Source: Rhodamnia argentea
Lineage: Eukaryota > Streptophyta > Magnoliopsida > Myrtales > Myrtaceae
Direction: 5' to 3'
Length of the DNA: 64,000 nt
NCBI RefSeq assembly: GCF_020921035.1
Contig: NC_063154.1
Span: 32,249,948 to 32,313,947 of the forward strand
A model generated the notes under the pieces. The model was given only the letters and a program-made list of their open reading frames with translations. It searched no databases and was not told the origin of the DNA. Of the stretch, positions 46,868 to 56,582 are shown one piece after another. Positions within the stretch are counted from its first letter, which is position 1, and every line of letters starts with the position of its first letter. The position numbers and the translations under genes are program-made.

Positions 46868-47809
46868 GGAGTTGCAAGAAGTTATGAAAAGTTGTCGGTT
46901 CTTGGGCCCGAGGATTTTATGGTTGTCGTAATTAACCTCGAGAACAGACATGGATTGCTTTAGGTTTATTACCAAACAGAATGTTATTCACGTGCTCCCA
47001 CGTAGCTAGATGGTGTTCACCTGGGAATTTTCAAGTAGGAGTATTACATTTCGCGCCCTAAACTTTCCGTATAGTAGAAAATTGTCCCGTGATGTTCCAT
47101 GAACCCCTGATCTTTTGTAATTTGGTACAACCTTCCTCTGTAAAGATTGTAAAATGAGAAAATTGATTATAATTGAAGAAAGCTGAAAGGGAAAAGGGAA
47201 AGGAAACATATATTTCTAGGGATTAGACTTTATGAATATTCAAATTTTTTTTCCAATACCATAAGAGGACGATTGCAGTGAACTTCAAAAGATTTTGCAA
47301 ATTTTTTTAAATGCAATAATATGTAGTCATGTGACAAAATAGTAAACGCAATCTCACCTTAGAAGGAAAATTTTGCCATCAAGTTCTAACCCGTGTTGCG
47401 TCGCGTGACATCACGTGATCAACTTTCGGGTGAGCACATGGCAGAGTCAGCGTTGAGGGGCATTAAAATCAGTGTTAAAAACATCGAAGCTGCAGAGGGA
47501 AATAAGAAAAAAGAAAAATTAAATGGAAAAAAAAAAAAAAATGTAGGGAAATTTTAAAACAATTATCTACATTAGCGCCGATCATGCTACGTAGGGCAGC
47601 CGATACCTGTGTCGCCGACGTCCGATCAAAATAGGCCGGAAGAACTATGCTAGCAAATCGTCAAAAGGTTTAGGATTAAATTTATCGTATTAAAATATTT
47701 ATGACTAAATTGAAATATGTGCAACAAATTTATTATGACTGAATAATCGTCCGGAAACAAAAAGAGAAACAATGACATTTTATGTCCCGATGGAAGGCAA
47801 TCATTGATA
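46868..47809. other. Spacer with degenerate family B remnant
   Basis: 47500-47745 resembles the family B centre and right arm ('ctacgtaggg', 'tcaaaaggtttaggatt', 'ttatgact'). No gene. Confidence 0.45.
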
Positions 47810-48480
47810 TTGTGATTTGCTTGTTGCAGTTGAGTTGTTACGTTTAATTTTAGGATTATAATAAATATAAAAAAAAATTGTATGAACACTTAGCAGTTGA
47901 GAACCTTAGGATTCATATTTTGTAAAAGACGGCGTGGATTCTTTCGTTGACAAATAATCAAGCCAATGTATCAAAAGAGCACTTGTTAGACAATTATGTA
48001 ATCGGGGCCCACAATCCTAGATCTATAGTTGCGTAGAAAGTGAGAAATATTCTCGTATGTAATTTGATCCCCAACTAACCTTAATAGGCTCGTGGTGACT
48101 CTTCTCGTGATAGAATTGCCACAGGCTTTATTGAAATAAAATTGAAAATCCCAAATGCCATGTGAGATAAGGGTTTGGGAGAATCCGTGACAAACGAAAA
48201 TTGTAGGCCCATCTTCAGCATTACCTCTAAACCCGTAACGACAGCTTGGTAACTCCACCGGAGACTTAGTTAAAGACCGTATGAGAATTAGGTCTAGATA
48301 ACTTGATTAATTGCCAATAAACATGTGTTTTATGTGGGTGTGTATTGGAGCGGTACTGTGACATAAACCGTAGTGTATGCCTTTATATGCCTTGACACTA
48401 CACTTTGTAAGACTTGGATATCTTCACATTATGATTGATATTATAGGGAGGAACATATTATTTTTTATCACATAAAGTGT
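47810..48480. repeat. Duplicated segment with gypsy-like primer region (copy 2)
   Basis: Homologous to 28320-29140: 'tgttgcagttgagt-gtta', 'gcatgaacactaagcag' variant, 'cgacagcttgg-gactc'. It is the 5' flank of Gnk2 copy 3. Numerous point differences and small indels relative to copy 1. Confidence 0.6.
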
Positions 48481-48859
48481 GGGAAAATTGTCCAAAAAAA
48501 ACATAGATCTATTGCACTTTTGCGAATTTAGTCCTAAACCTTTCAATTTTTTCAATTGATTTATAAACCTTTCAACAATTTGCCAATTTTTAGTGCCATC
48601 GCCGGCACAAAAAAAGAACAAAAAAAAAAGATAAAATTACAAAAATACAAAATATTTTTAAATAAATTACAGAAATTGTACATGCCAGCTCCTGTTGTGC
48701 CACGTAAGACGTCCGGCTTTCCATGTTAGTGATTTTCTGCCAATATGACTCAACCGGCAAATTGTCAAAAGTTTTACGACTCAATTGGCAAAATTGAAAT
48801 GTTTAGAACTGAATTGGCAAAAACGCAATATGTTTATGAATTTTTGGACAATTCTTCCC
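48481..48859. mobile_element. Family B foldback element
   Basis: Ends GGGAAAATTGTCC and GGACAATTCTTCCC are inverted. Arms hold 'ttgcacttttgcgaattta' against 'ctgaattggcaaaaacgcaa'. Flanking 9-mers ataaagtgt and gaaaagtat are at best a diverged target duplication. Counterpart of 29141-29544. Confidence 0.65.
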
Positions 48860-49099
48860 GAAAAGTATCTAACATATTTCATGCCTGTCCAACTATATAC
48901 TACAAAAGCATAGACAAGGATGTTCGTCAGGCGGAGGACATTGTAAATCTCTTATCTACTAAGAGTATTCAATAGTGAAGAAAACGGAATAATGGAGGAT
49001 GCTGTAACCTATTTCATTGACATTTGCACAAATAAAAACAGACATAAAAGTAGCGGCCCAACCTTTGTAACATAGAATAAAAGAAAAATCAACGTTAAT

Positions 49100-49387
49100 A
49101 TGAATTTACTGACTGAGAACCCTATGAGAGATGAGCCCTTTTTATACCCAGCTCCATTTTGTGCATTCCTCTGCACTGGACAAGAGAGAACACTATATCA
49201 TCATAATGCCGAGTGCTTTGGCTACGCTGATTGCGACGGGACGACGTCGGCTGACGAGTGTAATAACTGCATGGATACCCTCTACGATGATGTCCAGGAG
49301 CTGTGCCCACGTAGTATCGGCGCACAGGTTGCGCTTCCCGGCTGTAACCTTAGGTATGAGGCAGTATCCGTTCGGGGGATAACCTAA
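49100..49387 (+). pseudogene. Gnk2/DUF26, copy 3, internal deletion with new N-terminus
   Basis: From AEC at about 49209 the frame encodes the C-terminal part of the domain with all six cysteines (CFGYADC, C-X8-C-X2-C, ELC, PGC) and then LRYEAVSVRGIT. Everything from just after the original ATG (ataatg|cc, ~49206) to the first domain cysteine, about 240 bp relative to copy 1, is deleted. That removes the signal peptide and DLRSNTAGNGF. The open frame now starts at ATG 49100 in what is 5' leader in copies 1 and 2 (MNLLTENPMRDEPFLYPAPF). The TATA-bearing stretch is also deleted. Probably a pseudogene; a chimeric leader-derived protein is possible but unlikely. Confidence 0.8.
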
Positions 49388-50260
49388 GCTTCTATTTGAG
49401 AATATCCAATATCATAATGCGTCACGTTTTAGATAATCACTAGCCTAATAAGATTTCATCACACAGTGTGATATGAATACGGAATGAATGGCGTCGTTGG
49501 CGCCGGCGCCACTGGTCTTTGTATATGTTCGAACTCATTAATCATCGACAAGAATGGATGAATTTGATCGGACAATTTTTTGGGCTTGACCCCACTCGAA
49601 ATTGGCAGTGTTTGATCTTGACGAGTACAAAGTTATGTCAAGTAAATAGAACATTAGTTTTCGACTAAACAAAATAGAAAATTAATTAAATTCAGAGAAG
49701 ACGGCTTTCAATCTGAAACTTTTGTTAAAAACAAAAATCATGAAATGCCTATATTTGTTGTTCAAATGTACCGTAGGAGTACGGTATAACAAAGTGGCCG
49801 AATAGTAACCATAAAAATCAAGACCGTCATGGACCAACCAGATGAATGTACGGAAAAATATACATATACCGTCAATGTAGAGAAAATTGATATAAGCGGT
49901 GTCATCTACCCATGATTTGAGGATTATAACAACTCACTCTCTGAAATTATTACTGTATTGCAAAGAGGGTGTATGCTATAATTACGCCAATTATATACTT
50001 TCCTAAATCAATTTAAGTCAATTGATAAATTTGTCTCGTTCACGTTTGCTCCTCTTCAGACACATTTCAATTCTCTCCTTGCAACACGCAGGCATCTGTG
50101 CTCCTTCGCTAGAATAGTACTATAGAAGATCCCAAAGGAGTGCCTCGATTATAAGCAAGCAATATGTTTCCATTTTTACTTGGAATTTTACCGTACATGA
50201 GAAAATGCCTCTAAAAAATTCACCCCCCCCTCTCTCTCGCACCTTTTTCTCCTCAACGCC
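49388..50260. other. Gnk2 copy 3 3' flank
   Basis: Aligns with 30347-31110 almost throughout and with 20325-20870 at the near end. No gene. Confidence 0.6.
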
Positions 50261-50871
50261 GACCATTCTTTTTCTTAAATAAATCAAGAGAATTTTGTTT
50301 ATTCATTACGTATCGCATACCGCATATTTCGCAAGATATCCAAAAATTATCTTTGTGATCCATTGTCATGGATAACCAGATTATTCGTCAAAATCTTGCT
50401 AAATTAAAAAAATAAAAATAAAAAAATCGACATCATATGATTAGCAAAACGAATAGGAAAATGCTCCCCTGACAGTATTGTCAATGATGGTACATTTTCA
50501 ACCGTAAATCCATAGTCATCACCGCATATTTTGCATAAAGCACTCATTGATTTGGAGTTCGTGTAGTAAAAATAACTAACAGATCTTTACAAACCGTCGA
50601 CTAGCAGATTTTGAAAGAAATTGGAAGAATTTCCATAAGGAGGGAAAGAGAAATATATGAAGGGAACTCTGTTTTCATCCCAATATATATACCAAACTTA
50701 TTCATTAAATAGAGAAGCAAAAACATCTCATCCAAAGAAGATACAACCAGGACTCTAACTTTAGTTGGAAATGAGAAAGATATTCTTTTGTCCCCATATC
50801 GAATGTAATATAGATTAAATTAAAATAAATAATTCTAGCAACTAAATCATAGCCATGATCATTACTGCCTT
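50261..50871 (-). pseudogene. Tork-like relic, copy 3, cut by an LTR
   Basis: Homologous to 24590-25050 and 26940-27530 ('gcaagatatcca', 'tcattga', 'catctcatccaaagaag', 'ccatatcgaatgtaatatag', 'catgatcattactgcctt'). The match stops precisely at 50871, where TGTCACGCC begins and the other two copies continue 'caaaagt'. This pins the left edge of the LTR that follows. Confidence 0.6.
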
Positions 50872-51237
50872 TGTCACGCCCCGGACTCATCGAGCACGAC
50901 AACATCCCTTCCCGGTCGCTAAGTTGTGACGTCTCGAGACGCGTCACCGACCCATTTGTAATTTTATATTTCAATTAAGTGCATGCGGAAATGATTCACA
51001 TCCCTAGACAAACATAATCGTAAGGATAGTCGGAAGAAAACCAGCAACCAACAAACATCAAAAGCTCTTTTTATTTAATTACTATTAACCCTAGGGAGAT
51101 TACAATATATATAGGCCTATCACAAGGGCACTCCCTAGTAGACCACACATGCAAAAAGGGGTGGGGTGGTTGGGTTAACCTAACTTCACTATCAACAGGG
51201 GCAGCCCAAAAAGATAAGCATACAGTGCCTATCACCG

Positions 51238-51666
51238 CTATTGAACATAACCTGGGGGAGGCTTCGGGTCGGACTCCTCTTCATTAGCATCGAACTCCAT
51301 ACTATTCAGATTGGTCACCGGATCGTAAACAGCTCCGTCTAGAGGGTCAAGATTCATAGGATCCCAAATCTCTTCTCAAGTGCCGCTAGTAGGGGGTCCG
51401 TCGAAACCTCTAATCGGACCATACAAGTCATCTCTTTCCTTAAGAAACCACTCTAGAAACTCATGTGGTTGCCATAACTCAAACCCTTCATCAACCCGGA
51501 CGGTTGTCAAATGCTTTTGATACCACCTATTCGATCCCACCGGATAATCCACCACTATCGTAGCCATGTCGATGGGCACACCAAAATGCATAAGCAATGG
51601 TGTACGATTCATACCCGAGGGTCTGAAAATATTTAAACACAACAACATTGAGATAAAACTCAGCAA
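51238..51666 (-). other. Exon-like open frame inside the second LTR
   Basis: The minus strand reads PSGMNRTPLLMHFGVPIDM, then VVDYPVGSNRWYQKHLTTVR, LWQPHEFLEWFLKERDDLYG, GFDGPPTSGT, one TGA at 51376-51378, then EEIWDPMNLDPLDGAVYDPV and PKPPPGYVQ-stop. The composition is protein-like (Trp, Tyr and Pro motifs) over ~140 codons with a single interruption. The frame is preceded by a 'tattttcag' acceptor near 51625. I know of no family. It could be a fragment captured by the LTR, or a coding part of the retroelement. Confidence 0.4.
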
Positions 51667-52483
51667 GTTAACGACCTAAACCTCCATTAAGAGGTCAACT
51701 CAACTCGGATGCAACGTGAACCTACAAGGCAGCACAATATACACGAGTATGCCAACACACAAACATAGGCAACCTTACTTTGCCTTGGCACGTGCCTTGC
51801 ACATTACAAACCACTGTGTACAATATAATGTAATAAATAAATAACAAAATCAGAACACTTGCCAGCGTCCTCATGCGCAGTACACTCAAGCGTGTCCCAA
51901 TTATTACGACTACTCGTGCACGCCCGTCCTCACACCGGGGTTATCCCACTCTACCGGACAGTTATTCATTCGATCAATTACAGCCGGTCGAGGGCACGCC
52001 CGTCTTCATGGGGGGGGTCTTCCGGCTCATTCAGGTAGTTATCCATTCTATCAATACGGCCGATCGAGGACACGTCCGTCCTCATATGAGGTTCTTATAG
52101 TTTATTCGGGTATTTATTCATTTTAATGCAACTCTCATGCCAAAAATGCAGTAAATAAATCACATGTGATTACATATACATAATTAAATCACTAAACTTG
52201 GCATTCTTCCCTATCCGAATGTCCTTGCCCTATTTAACTCATAAAATTTGATATATAAACCCGACACCTCGGGGTTTACCGTTCATATGACCATAATTCT
52301 TTCTTTGAATATTTCCGTTCAATTTATTTAACTATACAAGCCAATTTATATGGTTGTTCCCAACGTCGATATCACAATTCAATATTAAAAACTACACAAA
52401 AATACTAACGAAATATTAATATTTAATTTCTGATAATTAATTTATTTAATAATAAAGTATTAATTATCAAATAGTTAAACAGC

Positions 52484-52711
52484 TTATCGCCTAAATAGCG
52501 ATAACTTATCACTAATTAACGATAGCCTATCACCTAAATAGTGATAGCTTAATGCTCAATCCTCGATAGCTTATCATCGAAACATTGATAGCTTATCATC
52601 GAATTATGATAACTTATCACCGATAACTCCGATAGCTTATCGTATAAACCGCCGATAGCTATAGCATTCTTGATAGCCTATCAAGTCCACTTATCGCCTA
52701 TCAAGATAACT
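52484..52711. repeat. Array of TATC/GATA hairpins in the second LTR
   Basis: About ten short hairpins occur in 230 bp. Stems share the core TATC/GATA but extend differently: TTATCGC/GCGATAA (52484-52504), TATCAC/GTGATA (52528-52546), TATCA/TGATA (52572-52590), TTATCAT/ATGATAA (52593-52612), TATCG/CGATA (52638-52657), CTTGATA/TATCAAG (52669-52685), TTATC/GATAA (52691-52709). The closing bases change in matched pairs, while the loops (often ctaaata) are A+T-rich. Confidence 0.75.
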
Positions 52712-53400
52712 TATCAACTAATTCCTAATTAATTAGCACTAAGTATACTTAGCCTAATCTAATCTCATCCTAATAAAGTTTAACATACTAATCAAGGGAT
52801 TAAGGTGAAAACTCACCTAAAAACAATTCCGAAGACACAGGCACCACGGTGGCGGCGAGGGCTACACATGACTCGGTCCATAAATGACACAGAACAACAA
52901 TGGACGGCTGGACAGCAGCAACACAGAACCGGTGTGGGCTGTTTTGCTCAGCGGGGCTCGTACCTGCGGCGGAAATGGCTTGAACGGGTGGAGCGGCGAC
53001 GGGAGGCCACGGCGGTGCTCGTTGGTGGTTCCGGTTGGCAAGACAGCAGCAAAAAGGATCCAAGGTGGTGTTGGTGGTGGCTGGCCGAGAGGAATGAGAG
53101 AGGGGAGGGCGGCGGTTGGAGGAGACAGAGTGAGTGAGTCCAACAAATATCGAATGAACAGAAGGAGAAATGCAATAGGGTAGAGAGATGGGTAGCGTCT
53201 CTCTTATACGTTTTTTCTAAGGGTTTGATAAGGTCAGACTTATTTGGGTGGATGAAGGTTTCCATCTTTGACTTTTTGGGTTGATGACTTTCGATTTCGT
53301 TTCTTTGCGCGAAGAGAGAGAGAGAGAGAGACTGTGTCATTTTTGGTGGGAGCGTTTGGAACTGATATGTAATTGAGTTCCGGCAAGAAAATTCAACTAA

Positions 53401-54254
53401 GCATTTTAGGTTTATGTTTAGGTTTACGTTTATGAAATCCTTTTAAAAGAATAATAATTGTTCGGTCCAGTCCAAGCGGTCCAATCCTCCGGGAACCGGG
53501 AAGTGGACCAATCATAATTGGAACTGGGAAATAGAGCGGAACCCCTGGCAATCTGACCAGTCACATACAGATGGTTCTCAATTTGATCGGTCCATTATTC
53601 TCGGCCCTAGAATGCACAACACGAAAAATGGACAACACATAAGTACTCTTCCTAATGCTAAAGATATGCAGATGGTGCCTAAAGAATGGGATTTGCCAAA
53701 GTCTCGAAGGAGTTGGCCTTGGCACATAACAAATCCATTATTTCACCAAGAAAAATAGCTTATATACCGCCCGTGTAAAGAAAAATTTACATGTCCGACC
53801 AAAAAAGAAAAAAGAAATTTACACAAAAGGCCTCATCTACTCTTAAATTGCTCACTATATCCAATCATATGGTTTATAAAATTAGGAAAATGCTTTCACT
53901 ATCAGGGACGCTACAATCTTAATTGTAAATCCATACATCATCACCACGTGTTTTATATAAAGCACTCATTGATTGAGAGATCGTATTGATCGAAATAACC
54001 GACAATACTATCACACTATCAGGCCAACAGCTTCAATAAAATTACCGGTGCAAAAACATTTTTTTCACATTACTAGTGTATGCTACTGAAAACTATGGCT
54101 GCTCTTTCATAAATTAACATTTGTATATCGCGTTATTGACGGAAGTATATCATATGCTACAACAGGCACAAGCAGCTGTGGTGGTCCTTCTTAAAACTAG
54201 AGGCAGAAATACGAGACTTCAAACATACACGTACATTCATATCCATAGATGAGG
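53401..54254. other. Spacer and 3' flank of the BAHD gene
   Basis: 53890-54010 is a further copy of the sequence found at 27150-27240 and 50470-50570 ('gtaaatccatac-tcatcacc', 'aaagcactcattgatt'). The last few hundred bases are presumably the BAHD 3' UTR. No gene. Confidence 0.5.
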
Positions 54255-55872
54255 CTAAAATTTGCTTTTCAGCGTGAGCTCATACTGAATCAGCTTCGAG
54301 AAAACATCCATGGCGTCACGAGGAAGCCCCAGAGACACGACCAAGTTGTCGCTCTCCCTGCTCTGGGAAGCAACCAAGATGACGTTGTTGGGGACGGTTG
54401 CCGGCGCCACTTGGAAGGGCCTCCCGAACCCGAAATCCATCTTGTAGAAAGGGAGCCGACTCCACTTGCTAATGCAGCAAGTGTTGCCCTCGCAATCAAC
54501 CCCGACCCTGTTCAGCTCGACGTGGTCGATGGCCGACCTTATGTAGGTCTCGGTGACGGACTGGAGCCCCTCATGCACGGTCCGGACAGCGAATGAGAAC
54601 GGCTTGCGGGTCAATTCACCCGCGCTGCACTCGGCACAGGACCAGGCAATGCCGTTCCCGAAGTAGCCGCTCGGCAGCGGGGGGTCGAACTTGGGCCGAC
54701 CGTCGACCGCAGTGAGAAGCTTGGTCGTCTCGTGAGGACTGATTCCGAGAGCTTTGGTTCGCGAAATCCACGCGAGCGCCGATATGACTTCGAAGGTCGT
54801 AGGGACTGTGGAAGAGCCGTTCTGGGTTGCGATTGTTGACGATTTCTTGAGCTGAATGAGAGTGTGTGGATTGAAGCAGAATGATCTGTAAACAAGGGGC
54901 TTGGTTTGGGGGCTGACTGCACGTTTGGACCGCTGATCTCTCGGAGCATACTCGTGGTGAGGAAGATCGACACGTGGCGGTCGCCTCGGGCACAACACCG
55001 ATCGATCGAGAAAGGGAAGAACCGATGGCGGCTTGGCTCGAGCCAGGTCAGTCCAGCAAGTTATGAAGTCCGTGAGGGCTTTACCGTCGACGAGGACGTG
55101 ATTCATGACAACGCCGACGACGATCCCTCCGCACTTGAATGTCGTCACCTGGATCACACGATATGCTACACTCAGGTCATAACTTCTCCTAACATTACTC
55201 TTCTAAGTGAAAAGAACAAAAAAGAAAAATTACCTGCACCGTCAGCAAAGGTACTTCCAGTATGGTTGGGGCTCCGTCGCTGTGCTTCACGAGTTTTCGC
55301 AGCGTGGTGGGATCGACGGCGCTGATATCGTCCAGCACTCCGATGTCAGAGGCCGACACCGCTTCGACGAACGGGACGCCTTCTCCAGTGCATTTCACGG
55401 CCATTCTCCCGTCGTTCCCCACGACGAGTCTGCCTGCAAATGGATAGAACTTGACCAATACCTCGGCCAGCGACTCTCTCATCGTCTCCACCGCGGATTT
55501 ACGCCTTCCCCTCCCTTCGCCTTCGAAGGCGAACACGATCTCGATCACGTAAGGGAAGGTCTGGTCGAGGTTCGAGAGAGCGTAGAGCCCGCCAAATGTC
55601 TCCCTCGCCGGAGAAACATTTACCGCATTCGCAATCTTCACGTTGAGTTTTCGCGTAGCTCCGATGTTTCTTGGCTTCTCATTTCCTGCTGCTTTGCACA
55701 TAATAATACAAGTTAAACTTAATTATTTGTAGGCTTTGGTGATAAAGGGGTAATGTGCATGTAGTTTGTCAAATCTATAGGTGCATATTGATTCACAATG
55801 CACATACTACGGACCTTCCTTGCTTTCACTCTCAAATGGCTCAAATGTCCCTCTGAGAATTGCGATGCCCAT
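54255..55872 (-). CDS. BAHD acyltransferase (HHT-like), three coding exons
   Basis: Minus strand. Exon 1 55872-55815 (MGIAILRGTFEPFESESKE), exon 2 55691-55234, exon 3 55148-54255, stop TAG. All introns are GT-AG and the joined frame gives 469 residues, usual for BAHD enzymes (430-480). The HXXXD catalytic motif is HVLVD at 189-193 after TTFKCGGIVVGVVMN. The DFGWG structural motif appears as DFGFG (410-414). The last intron falls at the conserved phase-0 site just before VTTFKCGG. BAHD proteins are cytosolic and transfer acyl groups from CoA thioesters to alcohols or amines. The SNLDQ, VTTFKCGG and FLDRSVLCPRRPP context is closest, in my judgement, to omega-hydroxyacid O-feruloyltransferases (suberin/cutin), but substrate cannot be told. 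Exon 2 has a NAGNAG acceptor (see findings). It appears intact. Confidence 0.88.
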
Positions 55873-56551
55873 CCTGCGGATAACATTGATGAAAACGTAG
55901 GAAAATCAATTAATTAATCGACGAAAAATATTTTTATTATCGATAACAATCTATATCTAGACATTTTCATTGATAATGATAACATTTTCATTACATTCAT
56001 TTTACTAAGCGATCATCTTAAAGAAAAATTTCTCTGCGCTGTTGGTTTTCTAAGAAAAAAAAGCATCCATAAATTAGTCGCCGAGCTTTGATTTTTATTA
56101 TCGGCACCGAGCTTTCGTTTCTTCACAATTGATGGCAATTTGACTAGGGATCTGACCAGCTTTCTAGTCGAATGCCAACTCGACAGAGACACAACCAATT
56201 TTTTCGTACATGATAAAATTGACAATGTAACAGTTTTTTGCCGATTGTAAGACTAAAAACCTATTTTGAAAATAAAAAAAAATAAACAATAATTATTTAA
56301 AAATTATTATGGGATCCACTCTTTTATGAATTTGTGACTCGCAATATACTGTTATTCTCACAGTTATCCAAAGATTGTTATGCTAATAAAACACTTTTTA
56401 TAAATATCACAACAAAGGGAATATTTAAAATCTTGTCAACATTTGACTATAAAAGAAAATCTCTAGTTAAAATTCATCAAACTTGAATGTGCAAGAGAGA
56501 AAGGGCACATACCTGAAGAATTTCGACAGTGGAAGCGTCGAATGTCTGAGT
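55816..56551 (-). promoter_or_regulatory. 5' leader of the BAHD gene with a leader intron
   Basis: A CAG|GTATGT donor at 56513/56512 and a cgcAG acceptor at 55875/55874, one base before the ATG, define a 638-bp intron in the 5' UTR. The leader exon would run from about 56550 to 56513. Leader introns of this size often raise expression in plants. Confidence 0.55.
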
Positions 56552-56574
56552 AAAAACAGTTGGAGAATGCCTCG

Positions 56575-56582
56575 TATTTATA
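56575..56582 (-). promoter_or_regulatory. TATA box of the BAHD gene
   Basis: The minus strand reads CCTATAAATACG, a canonical plant TATA box about 30 bp before the inferred transcription start and 65 bp before the leader donor site. Its position supports the leader-intron model. Confidence 0.65.

Larger units (their letters stand above)
50872..53400 (-). mobile_element. Second large LTR (right edge unresolved)
   Basis: Starts TGTCACGCCCCGGACTCA, the same opening as the solo LTR at 14541, exactly where the Tork-like relic is interrupted. As in that LTR, it has a long non-coding body, an internal hairpin array (52484-52711) and purine-rich stretches on the right (53080-53340, including a GA microsatellite). 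The expected right end with repeat gcctt was not found, so the right edge is approximate. No internal genes, hence a solo or truncated LTR. The interior array differs in sequence from that of the first LTR. Confidence 0.6.

Noticed and set aside
52800..53340. Overlapping frames of 87-130 codons on both strands
   Set aside because: A GC-rich, purine-biased part of the second LTR gives open frames on both strands, with no family match.
54249..55716. Several plus-strand frames of 100-169 codons opposite the BAHD gene
   Set aside because: Antisense shadows of a GC-rich coding region. The minus-strand reading has conserved motifs and proper splice sites.
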